Source: Alcaligenaceae bacterium CGII-47
Lineage (GTDB): Bacteria > Pseudomonadota > Gammaproteobacteria > Burkholderiales > Burkholderiaceae_B
DNA: 64,000 nucleotides
Assembly: GCA_019166125.1 (NCBI GenBank)
Contig: JAHTBO010000003.1
Location: 314,985-378,984 of the forward strand
Reading direction: 5' to 3'
The notes under the pieces are model-generated. The model saw only the letters and a list, made by a program, of their open reading frames with translations, was not told the DNA's origin and did not search any database. Below, one piece after another: positions 46,358-55,097 of this stretch; the stretch's first letter is position 1, and each line of letters starts with the position of its first letter. The position numbers and the translations under genes were made by a program.

Positions 46358-46798
46358 ATGTACCGACCTTTGTTTGTGCGCGACGTATTCGCCGAGTTGG
46401 ATCGCCTACAACGCGAAATGCAGGACGCGTTTGACCTGTCACCCAGTATCCGCGGTATTGGCCGCGGCGGTTTCCCTGCGTTAAACGTCGGTGGGACGCC
46501 ACAATCGGTGGAGGTCTACGCCTTTGCACCTGGTCTGGATCCCGCCACGATGGAAGTGAGTCTGGACCGCGGCCTACTGACTATCGCTGGCGAACGGAAA
46601 TCAGAACTTCCTTCGGGAGACGAGAATAAAGCCACTGTGCATATCAACGAGCGTTTTAGCGGCCGCTTCCGACGAGTGGTGAGCCTATCCGACGACGTGG
46701 ATCCCAGCACCGTATCCGCTGACTATCATGACGGCGTGCTGCACATCCACATGAAGCGCCAGGAATCGGCCCAACCTCGACGCATTACCGTCCAATGA
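46358..46798 (+). CDS. Small heat-shock protein Hsp20, first copy
   Basis: A 146-residue alpha-crystallin-domain chaperone that holds unfolding proteins. Features: N-terminal amphipathic MYRPLFVRDVFAELDRLQRE, VEVYAFAPGLDPATMEVSLD, RFSGRFRRVVSLSDDVD and the C-terminal ADYHDGVLHIHMKRQES, with the IxI-like PRRITVQ tail. ATG 46358 has AGAGAGGAGAG upstream. It begins a two-gene unit behind the sigma32-like promoter. Confidence 0.92.
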   Translation: MYRPLFVRDVFAELDRLQREMQDAFDLSPSIRGIGRGGFPALNVGGTPQSVEVYAFAPGLDPATMEVSLDRGLLTIAGERKSELPSGDENKATVHINERFSGRFRRVVSLSDDVDPSTVSADYHDGVLHIHMKRQESAQPRRITVQ

Positions 46799-46814
46799 TA
46801 TCGGAGGATCAATC

Positions 46815-47228
46815 ATGAACGAACCTACTGCAATCACCAAAAACGAGCAGGTTTCACGTGCCGCAACCACACGCACGGACGCCCCTCAACGCAGCGACGA
46901 AGCCCTCATGCCGCCGGTGGATGTGATTGAGGACAGCACCGGCATTACCCTACGCGCTGATCTGCCGGGCGTGCCCAAAGACGGGCTTAAACTCCAGGTG
47001 GAAGCCGGTACCTTGACGATTGAGGGTGAGGTGAGCATTCCAATGTTGGACAGCATGGAGGCGACGTACGTCGAGGTCGGACTGCCTCGCTTTCGGCGAG
47101 TCTTTACGCTGTCTAAGGAACTCGACACCGAAAAGGTGTCCGCCGAGCTTAAACATGGCGTGCTGAACCTGCGTATTCCAAAGACTGAACATGCGCAGCC
47201 ACGGCGAATCGAAATCAAGGTCAACTGA
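46815..47228 (+). CDS. Small heat-shock protein Hsp20, second copy
   Basis: A 137-residue alpha-crystallin protein of another subtype: PPVDVIEDSTGITLRADLPG, LTIEGEV, RFRRVFTLSKELD and LKHGVLNLRIPKTE with the tail PRRIEIKVN. It starts 16 bp after the first copy with GGAGGATC upstream. The pair resembles the two-gene ibp-like operons in which the two chaperones form mixed oligomers. Confidence 0.92.
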   Translation: MNEPTAITKNEQVSRAATTRTDAPQRSDEALMPPVDVIEDSTGITLRADLPGVPKDGLKLQVEAGTLTIEGEVSIPMLDSMEATYVEVGLPRFRRVFTLSKELDTEKVSAELKHGVLNLRIPKTEHAQPRRIEIKVN

Positions 47229-47231
47229 AGC

Positions 47232-47265
47232 GTGCTACCGCCCCTCACACGAGGGGCGGTAGCAC
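47232..47265. terminator. Bidirectional terminator between hsp20 and MFS genes
   Basis: GTGCTACCGCCCCTC pairs perfectly (15 bp) with GAGGGGCGGTAGCAC around ACAC. It starts 3 bp after the second hsp20 stop and lies before the stop of the convergent MFS gene, but has no strong T run on either side. Confidence 0.7.
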
Positions 47266-47285
47266 CGGATCGGATGGTTTGCTGG

Positions 47286-48766
47286 TCATGATTCCGAAGC
47301 TACCTCCTTACCGCGATCACGCAGGTCTTTGATCGCTACCAATAGTGCCACGAGCACCACAAGGGCAATCACGCCAAACCCAACCATGATGGCGCTTGCC
47401 CACGACGATCCGGCATCAAGCGTTGCAAAGGTTGCCGCTGTGATGACAGCGATACCTACCGAGGTACCAATACGCTGTCCTGTTTGCAGGATAGCGCCCG
47501 AGCTTCCAGCGTAAGCAAGGGGCACATCTGTCAAGGTTAATGTCTGATTTGGGCTGATGACATAACCCTGTGCCAAGCCAATGAATGACAAGGTCAATAG
47601 CAGCCACCAAATACTGACAATACCTTTTTCGTGCAGGAGTGCAACCAAAACACTCAACCCTAGTCCCAGCAGCGCCAACAAAATACCACCAATGACGATT
47701 CGTCGGCCATAGTGCATGACGCGTTTGCCAGCCCAGTGAGCGGCGTAGGCTGAAAGTAACGCCGCAGGAATACCAAAGAGCCCTGCTTCCAACGCAGTTT
47801 TACCTGTGCCTAGCTGTACGTATAGCGCCACTAGAACCCAGACACTTGTCATACCCAGAAAGTACAACGCCATGATCAGGGTCCCATTGGTAAAGCTCGA
47901 AACAGAAAAAATATTCAGATCGACCATGGGGCTACCGCCCAGGCGGGCGTAGCGCCGCTCCCATCTGACCCAGATATAAGCCAATAGAACACCTGTGGGC
48001 AACAACCCCCACGTCAATGATGAGCTACGAAACTCCATAAACGGATAAAGCACGGCTAGCACCGCCAGGCCAAGCAAACCCGCACCGATCGGATCCAAGG
48101 AAAGCAGAAGACTGTTGCGCCGACCTGATGCCAGCGGCGTCGAAGGACTGGCATAGGAGATAAGCGGGCGCGGAAACCAGAGCAGGCCCAGGAAGATTGT
48201 TATGAGTCCGACGGGAACGTTAATCAAGAAAGTCAGCCGCCAACCCAGATCAAGTCCACCCAGATGGATCAGCGCCCCCCCCCAAGTACCGGCCCAATCG
48301 CCACAGAAAAACCCACGACCGTACCCAGATAGCCAAATGCCCGGCCACGTTCAGCACCTCGGAAATAATGCTGGATCATCCCGATGCCCTGCGGACTCAA
48401 CAGACCGGAACCCAGTCCTTGCGCAAAGCGCGCAATGTTAAGCCAGGCGGCATCCGGGGCCAAGCCGGCTGCAATCGAAGAAACCGTGAAAATGGCCATT
48501 CCAATAAGGAAAAGCCCGCCACGCCCCACGATATCACCGGCACGTCCCGCGCTGACCAGAACCACGCCAAACGTCAGCGCATAGCCTGAAAGTACCCACT
48601 GGATATCCGATTGCGTGGCATCGAGCGCATTTTGTATAGATGGAAGCGCAACATTGACGATACTGACACCAACCAGCGACATAAAAAGCGCCGCCAATAG
48701 CACGATCAGAATCCGCCAGCGTGCTGGATCCGGCTGAAAGTGCGGGTTCCTTTTTCTGGCGGCCAC
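47286..48766 (-). pseudogene. MFS transporter of the DHA2/EmrB type, split by a frameshift at a C9/G9 tract
   Basis: The N-terminal half (GTG at 48764-48766, about 165 residues) has RWRILIVLLAALFMSLVGVS, ALPSIQNAL and IGPVLGG, ending in a stop two codons after the homopolymer. The C-terminal half (about 313 residues) continues in the next frame from ALIHLGGLDLGWRLTFLINV to the stop at 47286. Inserting one G in the nine-G run (coding strand) restores one frame of about 494 residues with the length and about 14 helices of DHA2-family exporters. So the gene is either phase-variable, recently inactivated, or affected by a homopolymer base-call error. GGA precedes the GTG. It is last in the liv-amidase cluster, 15 bp after the amidase stop. 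Confidence 0.8.
48275..48283. repeat. Run of nine C (nine G in the coding strand) in the MFS gene
   Basis: The frameshift point of the MFS gene. Ten G would join both halves in frame (L-G-G-G-A-L-I); eight would not. It is the longest homopolymer noticed in the window. Confidence 0.9.
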
Positions 48767-48781
48767 CGGTATCCTACCCTC

Positions 48782-50110
48782 CTATTTCATACCCATCTCA
48801 AGAACCTCACCTATACGGTATAGGAATGCTTCCTCATCATACCGTCCGATAAGCTGCAAGCCGATTGGTAGTGTATTCGCATCTGAACCAAAGGGCACTG
48901 ATAGGCTAGGGTGCCCCGATAGATTTGTCGGCGCCGTCAGCCGTGTCAGCAGCCAAGGCGTTGAATATTCCTGACCATCCAGACTGGTCTGGCGCTCGTA
49001 GAGCATCGGCGCTGTTATACCGCAGGTTGGCGTCAACAAAACATCCGCTACTGTTAGCACCTGGTCGAAGTTACGCCGTGCATGTGCCCGCATCTGCATC
49101 GCTCGCATGTAATCGGCGGCAAGTACGTCCTTGCCATTCAATAGCCGGTCTCTCACTTCACTATCAAAGGGTGCCTCAGCATTCAATGCCGCCTCATGCA
49201 ATGCATACGCCTCAACTTTAATTATGAGTTGCTGGGCAGCATAAATTTCCTGGATAGCAGCAATACTTACCGATTTGATAAGCGCCCCTTCGGCTTGTAG
49301 CACCTCGATTGCCCGTTGCAAAGCGTTCCGAACGTCTGTCGATACATAATCGCAGTAAAACGTATCCGGAATGCCAATCGTCTTGCCCTGGATCGATGCA
49401 CCAAGCTCACCCAGATACGCTTGGGGCCCCCGGTCTGCCATGATACCCAGTAGCAGCGCGTTATCACGCACGCACGAGCTTAGCGGTCCGACATGATCCA
49501 AGGTATCCGACAAGGGGAAGGCGCCCTTTTTAGAAACCAGCCCCAGTGTGGGTTTTAGACCTACAACACCACAAAACGCAGCAGGCAAGCGAATAGAAGC
49601 ACTGGTGTCGCTACCGATAGACGCATAAGCCAGGCCTGCCGCGACCGCGGCAGCAGAACCGCTGCTGGAGCCACCCGAGATCCGCAGCTCATCGTGAGGA
49701 TTATGAACCGCGCCAAAATAAGATCGATCCCCGGTCGATCCATACGCGAATTGGTGTGTATTCGCCTTGCCAATGATGATCGCACCCGCCCGTCGAAGCA
49801 GATTTACTGCCACAGCGTCCTCGGCAGGAATGAAGTTCTCGTACTGCTGAGAACCCATCGTCGTGCGACATCCCGCCACATCAATCAGATCCTTCACCGC
49901 GATCGGTACACCATGCAGAGGACCCACTGCTTTGCCCGAAGCAATATCGTCCTCGGCAGAACGGGCAGCTTGCATCGCCTCATCTGCCATCACAGTAATA
50001 TAAGCATTGATCGTAGACGCGGATATTTTATTCAAAAGATCCCCAACGACCTCAACGGGAGACGTCTCGCGCGCAGCATAGGCGGCAATTAGATTTGATA
50101 TAGTCAACAC
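48782..50110 (-). CDS. Amidase (amidase-signature family)
   Basis: A 442-residue amidase of the AS family, which hydrolyses carboxamides with a Ser-cisSer-Lys triad. The Lys is in GVPIAVKDLIDVAG, the signature GGSSSGSAAAVAAGLAYASIGSDT carries the cis-Ser (landmark only) and the nucleophile follows in TSASIRLPAAF. Members include glutamyl-tRNA amidotransferase-like and catabolic amidases; GatA is excluded by context. The GTG at 50108-50110 is preferred because GGAG lies 7 bp upstream; the GTG at 50116 is too close to it. It sits between the binding-protein gene (162 bp upstream) and the MFS gene (15 bp), so it probably hydrolyses the imported compound. Confidence 0.9.
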   Translation of the reverse strand: MLTISNLIAAYAARETSPVEVVGDLLNKISASTINAYITVMADEAMQAARSAEDDIASGKAVGPLHGVPIAVKDLIDVAGCRTTMGSQQYENFIPAEDAVAVNLLRRAGAIIIGKANTHQFAYGSTGDRSYFGAVHNPHDELRISGGSSSGSAAAVAAGLAYASIGSDTSASIRLPAAFCGVVGLKPTLGLVSKKGAFPLSDTLDHVGPLSSCVRDNALLLGIMADRGPQAYLGELGASIQGKTIGIPDTFYCDYVSTDVRNALQRAIEVLQAEGALIKSVSIAAIQEIYAAQQLIIKVEAYALHEAALNAEAPFDSEVRDRLLNGKDVLAADYMRAMQMRAHARRNFDQVLTVADVLLTPTCGITAPMLYERQTSLDGQEYSTPWLLTRLTAPTNLSGHPSLSVPFGSDANTLPIGLQLIGRYDEEAFLYRIGEVLEMGMK

Positions 50111-50183
50111 GGCCACACTCCAGAAAGTAAACTTTTGCCTTGAGCTTTATGACGCCTTACGAGGGCTTTGGATAAAGATCGTT

Positions 50184-50222
50184 GATATGCCAATTGCTAC
50201 CGTAGGTACAATATGGCATATC
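50184..50222. promoter_or_regulatory. Nested inverted repeat between binding-protein and amidase genes
   Basis: GATATGCCA (50184-50192) and TGGCATATC (50214-50222) are perfect 9-bp arms; the 21 bp between contain a smaller TACC/GGTA pair. It could be an operator or an mRNA-stabilising hairpin separating strong expression of the binding protein from the amidase; no T run follows. Confidence 0.45.
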
Positions 50223-50272
50223 ACCTGCTTTATTGATAAGACACTACATCAACACTGCCATTTTGTGGCACA

Positions 50273-51394
50273 TCATTTCAGAGGGATAATTTTTCCACCA
50301 GAAAACGTTGCCAAGCGAACCTGGCCATTATTTTGATTTTTTTCATCAAAATCTATTGCGCCTAAGAGTGAGTCAAAGCCCTTCATCTTTCCAAAGCCTG
50401 CTTGGATCTGAGCAGGACTATTACCGCCACCCAGCTTGGCTGCCTCCAGCACAACATAAACGGCATCATAGGTACCTGCAGCAAACGCATCAGGCTCAGC
50501 ATTATATTTGGCTTCGAACGCCTCCTCGAAGTGCTTGGAACGGGCATGATCCAAACCAGGCAGCCAGGTCGTCGGGAATACAACGCCTTCAGCGGCATCA
50601 CCCGCTAATTCCATAAATTTCGGTACGCCTTGGCCTTGATTTACGATCAGCTGTACGTCGATCCCGAGCTCCTTTATCTGACGCGCAATGATCGATCCCT
50701 CTGTGTAATATCCATGAACGAATATCACCTCCGGATTGGTATCCTTGATCTTTGACAGTTGCGCCTTGAAGTCTGTTTCGCCGCGATTGTATTCCTCGTA
50801 GGTCGTCACCTCAGCGCCAAGCGACTTAAGTTTCTCTGCTGCCGCTTTAGTTGGCGGCTTACCATACTCGGAATTTTCTACCAGAAACGCGAATTTTTTC
50901 TTGCCATACTTAGTGAAAAAATGCTCGGCAATCTTCTCATCCATCAAACGATCTGTCATATTGATGCGCCATGTATACTTGTACCCCTGCTCGGTCACCG
51001 TTGGCGAACCGGCCATACCATTCATTAGGGGTACTTTGTATTTCTCGTTTTCCTTAGAGAACGCAATCGTCACGAGACTAGCAGATGACCCAACAATTGC
51101 ATCAACTTTTCGTTGGGTGATCAACTTCTTGGCCGCATTGATACCAGCAGCCGGATCGCTACGGTCATCCTCAACATGAAACTCGATTGGTTTGCCGTTA
51201 AACCCCCCTGCTTTGTTTATTTCTTCGAAGGCTAGCTGGGTACCCTTATGATGGGCGTCCCCATAGGCCGCAGCAGGCCCCGAAATGGATTCCACGATGC
51301 CTATACTTAGTGCGTCTGCGGCCAAGGCACTACCACTCGACATACCAAATGCCGCAACGCATAATGCAACGCCATAAATCTTGGATTTCAACAT
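50273..51394 (-). CDS. ABC transporter periplasmic amino-acid/amide-binding protein (LivJ/K type)
   Basis: A 373-residue periplasmic-binding-protein type 1 (Peripla_BP_6) with a signal peptide ending near ALAADA. Landmarks: LSIGIVESISGPAAAYGDAH, GTQLAFEEINKAGGFNGKPI, EDDRSDPAAGINAAKKLI, VGSSASLVTIAFS and GYYTEGSIIARQ. It would capture a branched-chain amino acid, an amide or an aromatic compound; the precise ligand is open. Encoded with livF, livG, livM and livH on the same strand. Confidence 0.9.
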   Translation of the reverse strand: MLKSKIYGVALCVAAFGMSSGSALAADALSIGIVESISGPAAAYGDAHHKGTQLAFEEINKAGGFNGKPIEFHVEDDRSDPAAGINAAKKLITQRKVDAIVGSSASLVTIAFSKENEKYKVPLMNGMAGSPTVTEQGYKYTWRINMTDRLMDEKIAEHFFTKYGKKKFAFLVENSEYGKPPTKAAAEKLKSLGAEVTTYEEYNRGETDFKAQLSKIKDTNPEVIFVHGYYTEGSIIARQIKELGIDVQLIVNQGQGVPKFMELAGDAAEGVVFPTTWLPGLDHARSKHFEEAFEAKYNAEPDAFAAGTYDAVYVVLEAAKLGGGNSPAQIQAGFGKMKGFDSLLGAIDFDEKNQNNGQVRLATFSGGKIIPLK

Positions 51395-51453
51395 ATAATG
51401 ACTCCCTTCGTTATCATGATTTTCAAAAATTATAATCAGTTAAATTGAACTGA

Positions 51454-52167
51454 TCACTCTTCCATGCCCAGATAGGCCTTTCGAATCACGTCACTGCTTA
51501 ATAGGTTCTCTGTGGTATCAGTGGCGATAATTTCACCCGTTTCCATAAGGTAGCCGCGCTGTGCGATCTTTAATGCCAGTGTGACATTCTGCTCTACCAG
51601 CAAGATAGTTGTTCCTGCCGCGTGTATCTCTTTTAGTTTCACCATCAGTTCGGCGACGATCAAGGGGGCCAGTCCCAGAGACGGCTCGTCTAAGAGCAAT
51701 AATTTCGGTCGCCCCATCAAGGCTCGTCCAATTGCCACCATCTGTTGCTCGCCGCCACTCATTGTTCCAGCTTTTTGTTTCCATCGCTCTTTCAGCTTCG
51801 GGAACTGAATCAAGACCTTTTCAATGTCGCTCTTCATTTCTGCGGTTGAAGATCGGCGTGCGCGAGCACTAACAGCGAGATTTTCTGCAACAGTGAAATC
51901 CGGAAAGACTCGGCGTCCCTCTGGAACGATACTTATCCCTTGACGAATAATAGAGTCCGACGAATTGGCTTCAATCCGTTGGCCCAGGAACTCTATCTCA
52001 CCATTACTGACCGGTTGCAAACCAATTATGGATTTCAATAAGGTGCTCTTTCCAGCTCCATTTGCGCCGATCAATGTCACAAATTCGCCGGATTTAATCT
52101 CTAGACTGATGTCTTTTATTGCATGGACATGACCATAATATGTATCGATGCTCTTAATTCGCAGCAT
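51454..52167 (-). CDS. livF: Branched-chain amino-acid-type ABC ATPase LivF
   Basis: A 237-residue LivF-type ATPase: Walker A GANGAGKST, Q-loop GISIVPEGRRVFPDFTV, signature TMSGGEQQMVAIGRALM and Walker B LLLLDEPSLGLAP. ATG at 52165-52167 follows AGGAGG by 8 bp; upstream in-frame codons lie inside livG. It overlaps the livG end by 14 bp. Assigned by family, so the transported compound may not be an amino acid. Confidence 0.92.
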   Translation of the reverse strand: MLRIKSIDTYYGHVHAIKDISLEIKSGEFVTLIGANGAGKSTLLKSIIGLQPVSNGEIEFLGQRIEANSSDSIIRQGISIVPEGRRVFPDFTVAENLAVSARARRSSTAEMKSDIEKVLIQFPKLKERWKQKAGTMSGGEQQMVAIGRALMGRPKLLLLDEPSLGLAPLIVAELMVKLKEIHAAGTTILLVEQNVTLALKIAQRGYLMETGEIIATDTTENLLSSDVIRKAYLGMEE

Positions 52168-52930
52168 TTTCTTCGCCTCCTGTGCCCAGATAGGCCGCAA
52201 TGACTTTCGTGTTCTTTTGGATTTCCTGTGGTGTTCCCTCCGCGATCTTGTGGCCGTACTCCAGTACGACTATATGGCTGCATAGGTCCATAACTAATTT
52301 CACATCGTGCTCGATGAGCACGATGGTGTACCCCATCGTAGCGAGAGTTCTGATTAGTGCTTTTAGGGATAGCCGCTCTTGAAGATTCAGGCCGGCCGCA
52401 GGTTCGTCCAATAAAAGGATCTGGGGATCAGTTGCCAGCGCGCGTGCGATATCCAGCTGCCGCTGCTCACCATATGGAAGGTTCTTGGCTAATTGATCTT
52501 TCTTTTTGTCCAGATGAACATAAGAGAGCAACTCAATTGAACGCTGCTCGGCTTCCAGGCGTTCCTGCCGTTCTTTGGACGTACGGAGTATTGAAGATAT
52601 GACACCGGATTTGCCGCGACTTTGTCTACCGATCATTACATTTTCAACCAGAGTCAGATCCGGGAACACCATTACGTTCTGAAAGGTACGGGCGACACCG
52701 AGCCGATTTATCTGGTGAAGCTGCATTTTACTAATTTCATGGGATCCGAAATGCACACTTCCTGAGGTAGGGGTATAGATACCACTCACGACATTAAACA
52801 GGGACGTCTTACCCGCGCCGTTTGGGCCAATCAGACCTGTCACTGTTTTTTCCTGTATTTCAAACGCTACATCAGAGAGTGCAGTCACACCACCGAACTG
52901 TAACGTAACATCCTTTACTGTCAACATCAT
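52154..52930 (-). CDS. livG: Branched-chain amino-acid-type ABC ATPase LivG
   Basis: A 258-residue LivG-type ATPase with Walker A GPNGAGKTS, the LivG-specific HQINRLGVARTFQNVMVFPD segment, signature NLPYGEQRQLDIARALA and Walker B ILLLDEPAAGLN. ATG at 52928-52930 overlaps the livM stop (ATGA), with GGAGGG 7 bp upstream. The pair LivG/LivF forms the nucleotide-binding heterodimer. Confidence 0.92.
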   Translation of the reverse strand: MMLTVKDVTLQFGGVTALSDVAFEIQEKTVTGLIGPNGAGKTSLFNVVSGIYTPTSGSVHFGSHEISKMQLHQINRLGVARTFQNVMVFPDLTLVENVMIGRQSRGKSGVISSILRTSKERQERLEAEQRSIELLSYVHLDKKKDQLAKNLPYGEQRQLDIARALATDPQILLLDEPAAGLNLQERLSLKALIRTLATMGYTIVLIEHDVKLVMDLCSHIVVLEYGHKIAEGTPQEIQKNTKVIAAYLGTGGEENAAN

Positions 52931-53859
52931 GACCGTGCCCTCCAGCGCTGTAATTGATGAGGAATATCGCACAGTCCTTTTGGAAGAAATAGAATAACTA
53001 AGGCCAACAACACCCCATACACGAGCACATTGTATTGTCCAAAGGCCTGTGCATATTCTTCTAATATCGTTATTGCAAAGGCACCGAGAATAGATCCATA
53101 CAAGTTCCCAATACCCCCGACAAAGGCCATCACAAAAAAGAATATTGATATTTGAAGCCCCAGCCGCTCTGGATCGATAAATCCATCGTAGTGCACGAAT
53201 AAGGCGCCGGCAAACGCTGCAAACATCGTACTTACCGTAAAGGAGAGCACCTTATATCGAAATACCGGGATGCCAAGCGATTGTGCTGCCAACTCGTTAT
53301 TGGCGATGGACCGTAGGGCGTCTCCGGTTCGTGAGTTCGTAATCCGCTGAAGGATGATGAATCCCATGATCATGCAGAACAGAACAAGGTAGTAATACCA
53401 AATATCATCTATCAGATTCCAGCCAAAAAAACTGGGCCCGGGAACCGCCGTTAGCCCGCCTGGTCCACCAGTGATACTGCTGTTTTTTATTAAGACCTGT
53501 ACAATCACAGCCACCGCAATACTGGCAAGAGCTAGATAATGCCCCTTCGTGCGCAAGACTATCATGCCAACGATAAAGCCGAGGACGCCCACACTGATTG
53601 TGGCGATCGTTACTGTACCGAGAAACGGAAGTCCAATTTTCATCAGGATTCCGGATATGTAAGCACCCAATCCGAAGAAAGCAGCATGACCAAGAGATAT
53701 TTGTCCGGTATAGCCAATGAACAGCGTTAATCCCATCACCACAATCGCATACGTCGTTGCACGTATTCCCAGGTGCGTGAAGAACGGATCATTCAAAGCG
53801 ATCGGCAATATTAATAAGACACCGATGAGTAATAAATTAATCTTCTTTCTAGTCAACAT
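52927..53859 (-). CDS. livM: Branched-chain amino-acid-type ABC permease LivM
   Basis: A 310-residue inner-membrane permease with about ten helices. LivM markers: IGYTGQISLGHAAFFGLGAY near residue 48, GGLTAVPGP and FVGGIGNLYGSILGAF. It pairs with LivH. livG overlaps its end (ATGA), and livH lies 11 bp upstream. The transported compound is unknown. Confidence 0.92.
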   Translation of the reverse strand: MLTRKKINLLLIGVLLILPIALNDPFFTHLGIRATTYAIVVMGLTLFIGYTGQISLGHAAFFGLGAYISGILMKIGLPFLGTVTIATISVGVLGFIVGMIVLRTKGHYLALASIAVAVIVQVLIKNSSITGGPGGLTAVPGPSFFGWNLIDDIWYYYLVLFCMIMGFIILQRITNSRTGDALRSIANNELAAQSLGIPVFRYKVLSFTVSTMFAAFAGALFVHYDGFIDPERLGLQISIFFFVMAFVGGIGNLYGSILGAFAITILEEYAQAFGQYNVLVYGVLLALVILFLPKGLCDIPHQLQRWRARS

Positions 53860-53870
53860 ATAATCACCCT

Positions 53871-54746
53871 TTATACCTTTTGTATTTGCTTCTTTCCGAG
53901 CAAACCATTAGGTCTTATCAGAATGATTAGTAATAGAATAGAAAATGAAACCAGATCCTTGTATGCCGAGGCCAACAACAGTGTTCCGTATTGCTCAATA
54001 ACGCCCAGTGTGAACCCGCCCAGCACGGCTCCTGACACCAAGCCCAGCCCTCCTAATAGAGCGGCCGTAAAGCCTTTCAGAATGATCAGATGACCCATAT
54101 CAAAGATAAGGATGGCTATCGGCGCATAGACGATCCCTGCTACAGCGCCCAACAATGAACACAGGCCAAACGTGACATTATTGATACGTGAAACGTTGAT
54201 CCCCATCATTCTGGAGGTGGTTTTGTCTTGAGCAACCGCACGTAACAGCAAGCCAAGCGATGTTTTGGTAAAGAGAAGGTATAACAGAACCATGACGATG
54301 AAAGTCGTCATGATAACGATCAGGTATTGCGCGCTTATTTGCACGCCTGCGAAATGCACGACATGTTCGGTGATCGCCGGAAATCGATACGCTGATGAGC
54401 CAAAGATAAGTTGAGCAACACTACGCAAAATGATGAAAAGAGCAATGGTCATAACCAAAAGGGATAATCCATTTACATTTTTTTCCAGCTTACGTAGGAA
54501 TACTCTCTCTAGTATCGAACCCAGGCAGAATGCAGTAATCATACTGAGCAGCATAGTTAGCCACATGGACATCCCGAGGTCCACATGAAATACATAGCCC
54601 ATAAAGGCCCCAGCCATAAAGAACTCACCTTGGGCGAAGTTAATAACATCCATGCCTCGGAATGCCAATGTTATTGCCAAGGCTATCAGCGCGTAGGTGC
54701 TACCGACCGAAAGCCCGTAAATCAGTTGTTGTACGAAATTTTCCAT
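53871..54746 (-). CDS. livH: Branched-chain amino-acid-type ABC permease LivH
   Basis: A 291-residue inner-membrane permease with about eight helices and the LivH motifs LIYGLSVGSTYALIALAITL, DVINFAQGEFFMAGAFMGYV and ALLGGLGLVSGAVLGGF. It is the first gene of the cluster livH-M-G-F-binding protein-amidase-MFS and is divergent from the MocR-type regulator; 351 bp separate the starts. Confidence 0.92.
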   Translation of the reverse strand: MENFVQQLIYGLSVGSTYALIALAITLAFRGMDVINFAQGEFFMAGAFMGYVFHVDLGMSMWLTMLLSMITAFCLGSILERVFLRKLEKNVNGLSLLVMTIALFIILRSVAQLIFGSSAYRFPAITEHVVHFAGVQISAQYLIVIMTTFIVMVLLYLLFTKTSLGLLLRAVAQDKTTSRMMGINVSRINNVTFGLCSLLGAVAGIVYAPIAILIFDMGHLIILKGFTAALLGGLGLVSGAVLGGFTLGVIEQYGTLLLASAYKDLVSFSILLLIILIRPNGLLGKKQIQKV

Positions 54747-55097
54747 TAAACAAACTCCAACAATGAATCATTGTTATTTACATCGCACGAACTCATCGAC
54801 CGGTTTTCGAATGCAGTGCGTACAGATTTATTTGAAAATATAGTTCTGGAACGCTTTAAGCTATCGGATGCCAGATCGGAGCCTCAAATACTTTGACACG
54901 ATTTATCTTAGGTGCGGATAAGCCACAGTGTCAATAAAATTGTCATGATTGACCTTAATAATAGGGATAACCCCATGGATTTCCAGCAATATACCTATAA
55001 ATAATAAGGTTATAGAGCGAACAATATTGACAATAAATTGACAGCCGGGTAGCCTAACCATCTAATAGCATCATTGCGTCAATTCTGGTTATTTCTC
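54747..55097. promoter_or_regulatory. Divergent control region livH / MocR regulator with repeated ATTGACA motifs
   Basis: A 351-bp AT-rich gap without a gene. ATTGACA occurs twice as a direct repeat 11 bp apart (55026-55032 and 55037-55043); the related inverse TGTCAAT is at 54929-54935, TGTCAT at 54941-54946 and ATTGAC at 54948-54953. MocR proteins commonly bind direct repeats one helical turn apart, so these are the natural operator candidates. They also resemble -35 hexamers (TTGACA), so a promoter reading is not excluded. Confidence 0.55.

Noticed and set aside
51435-51454. Inverted repeat ATCAGTT/AACTGAT before the livF stop
   Set aside because: Short AT-rich arms running into the stop codon, no T run; chance level for this AT content.
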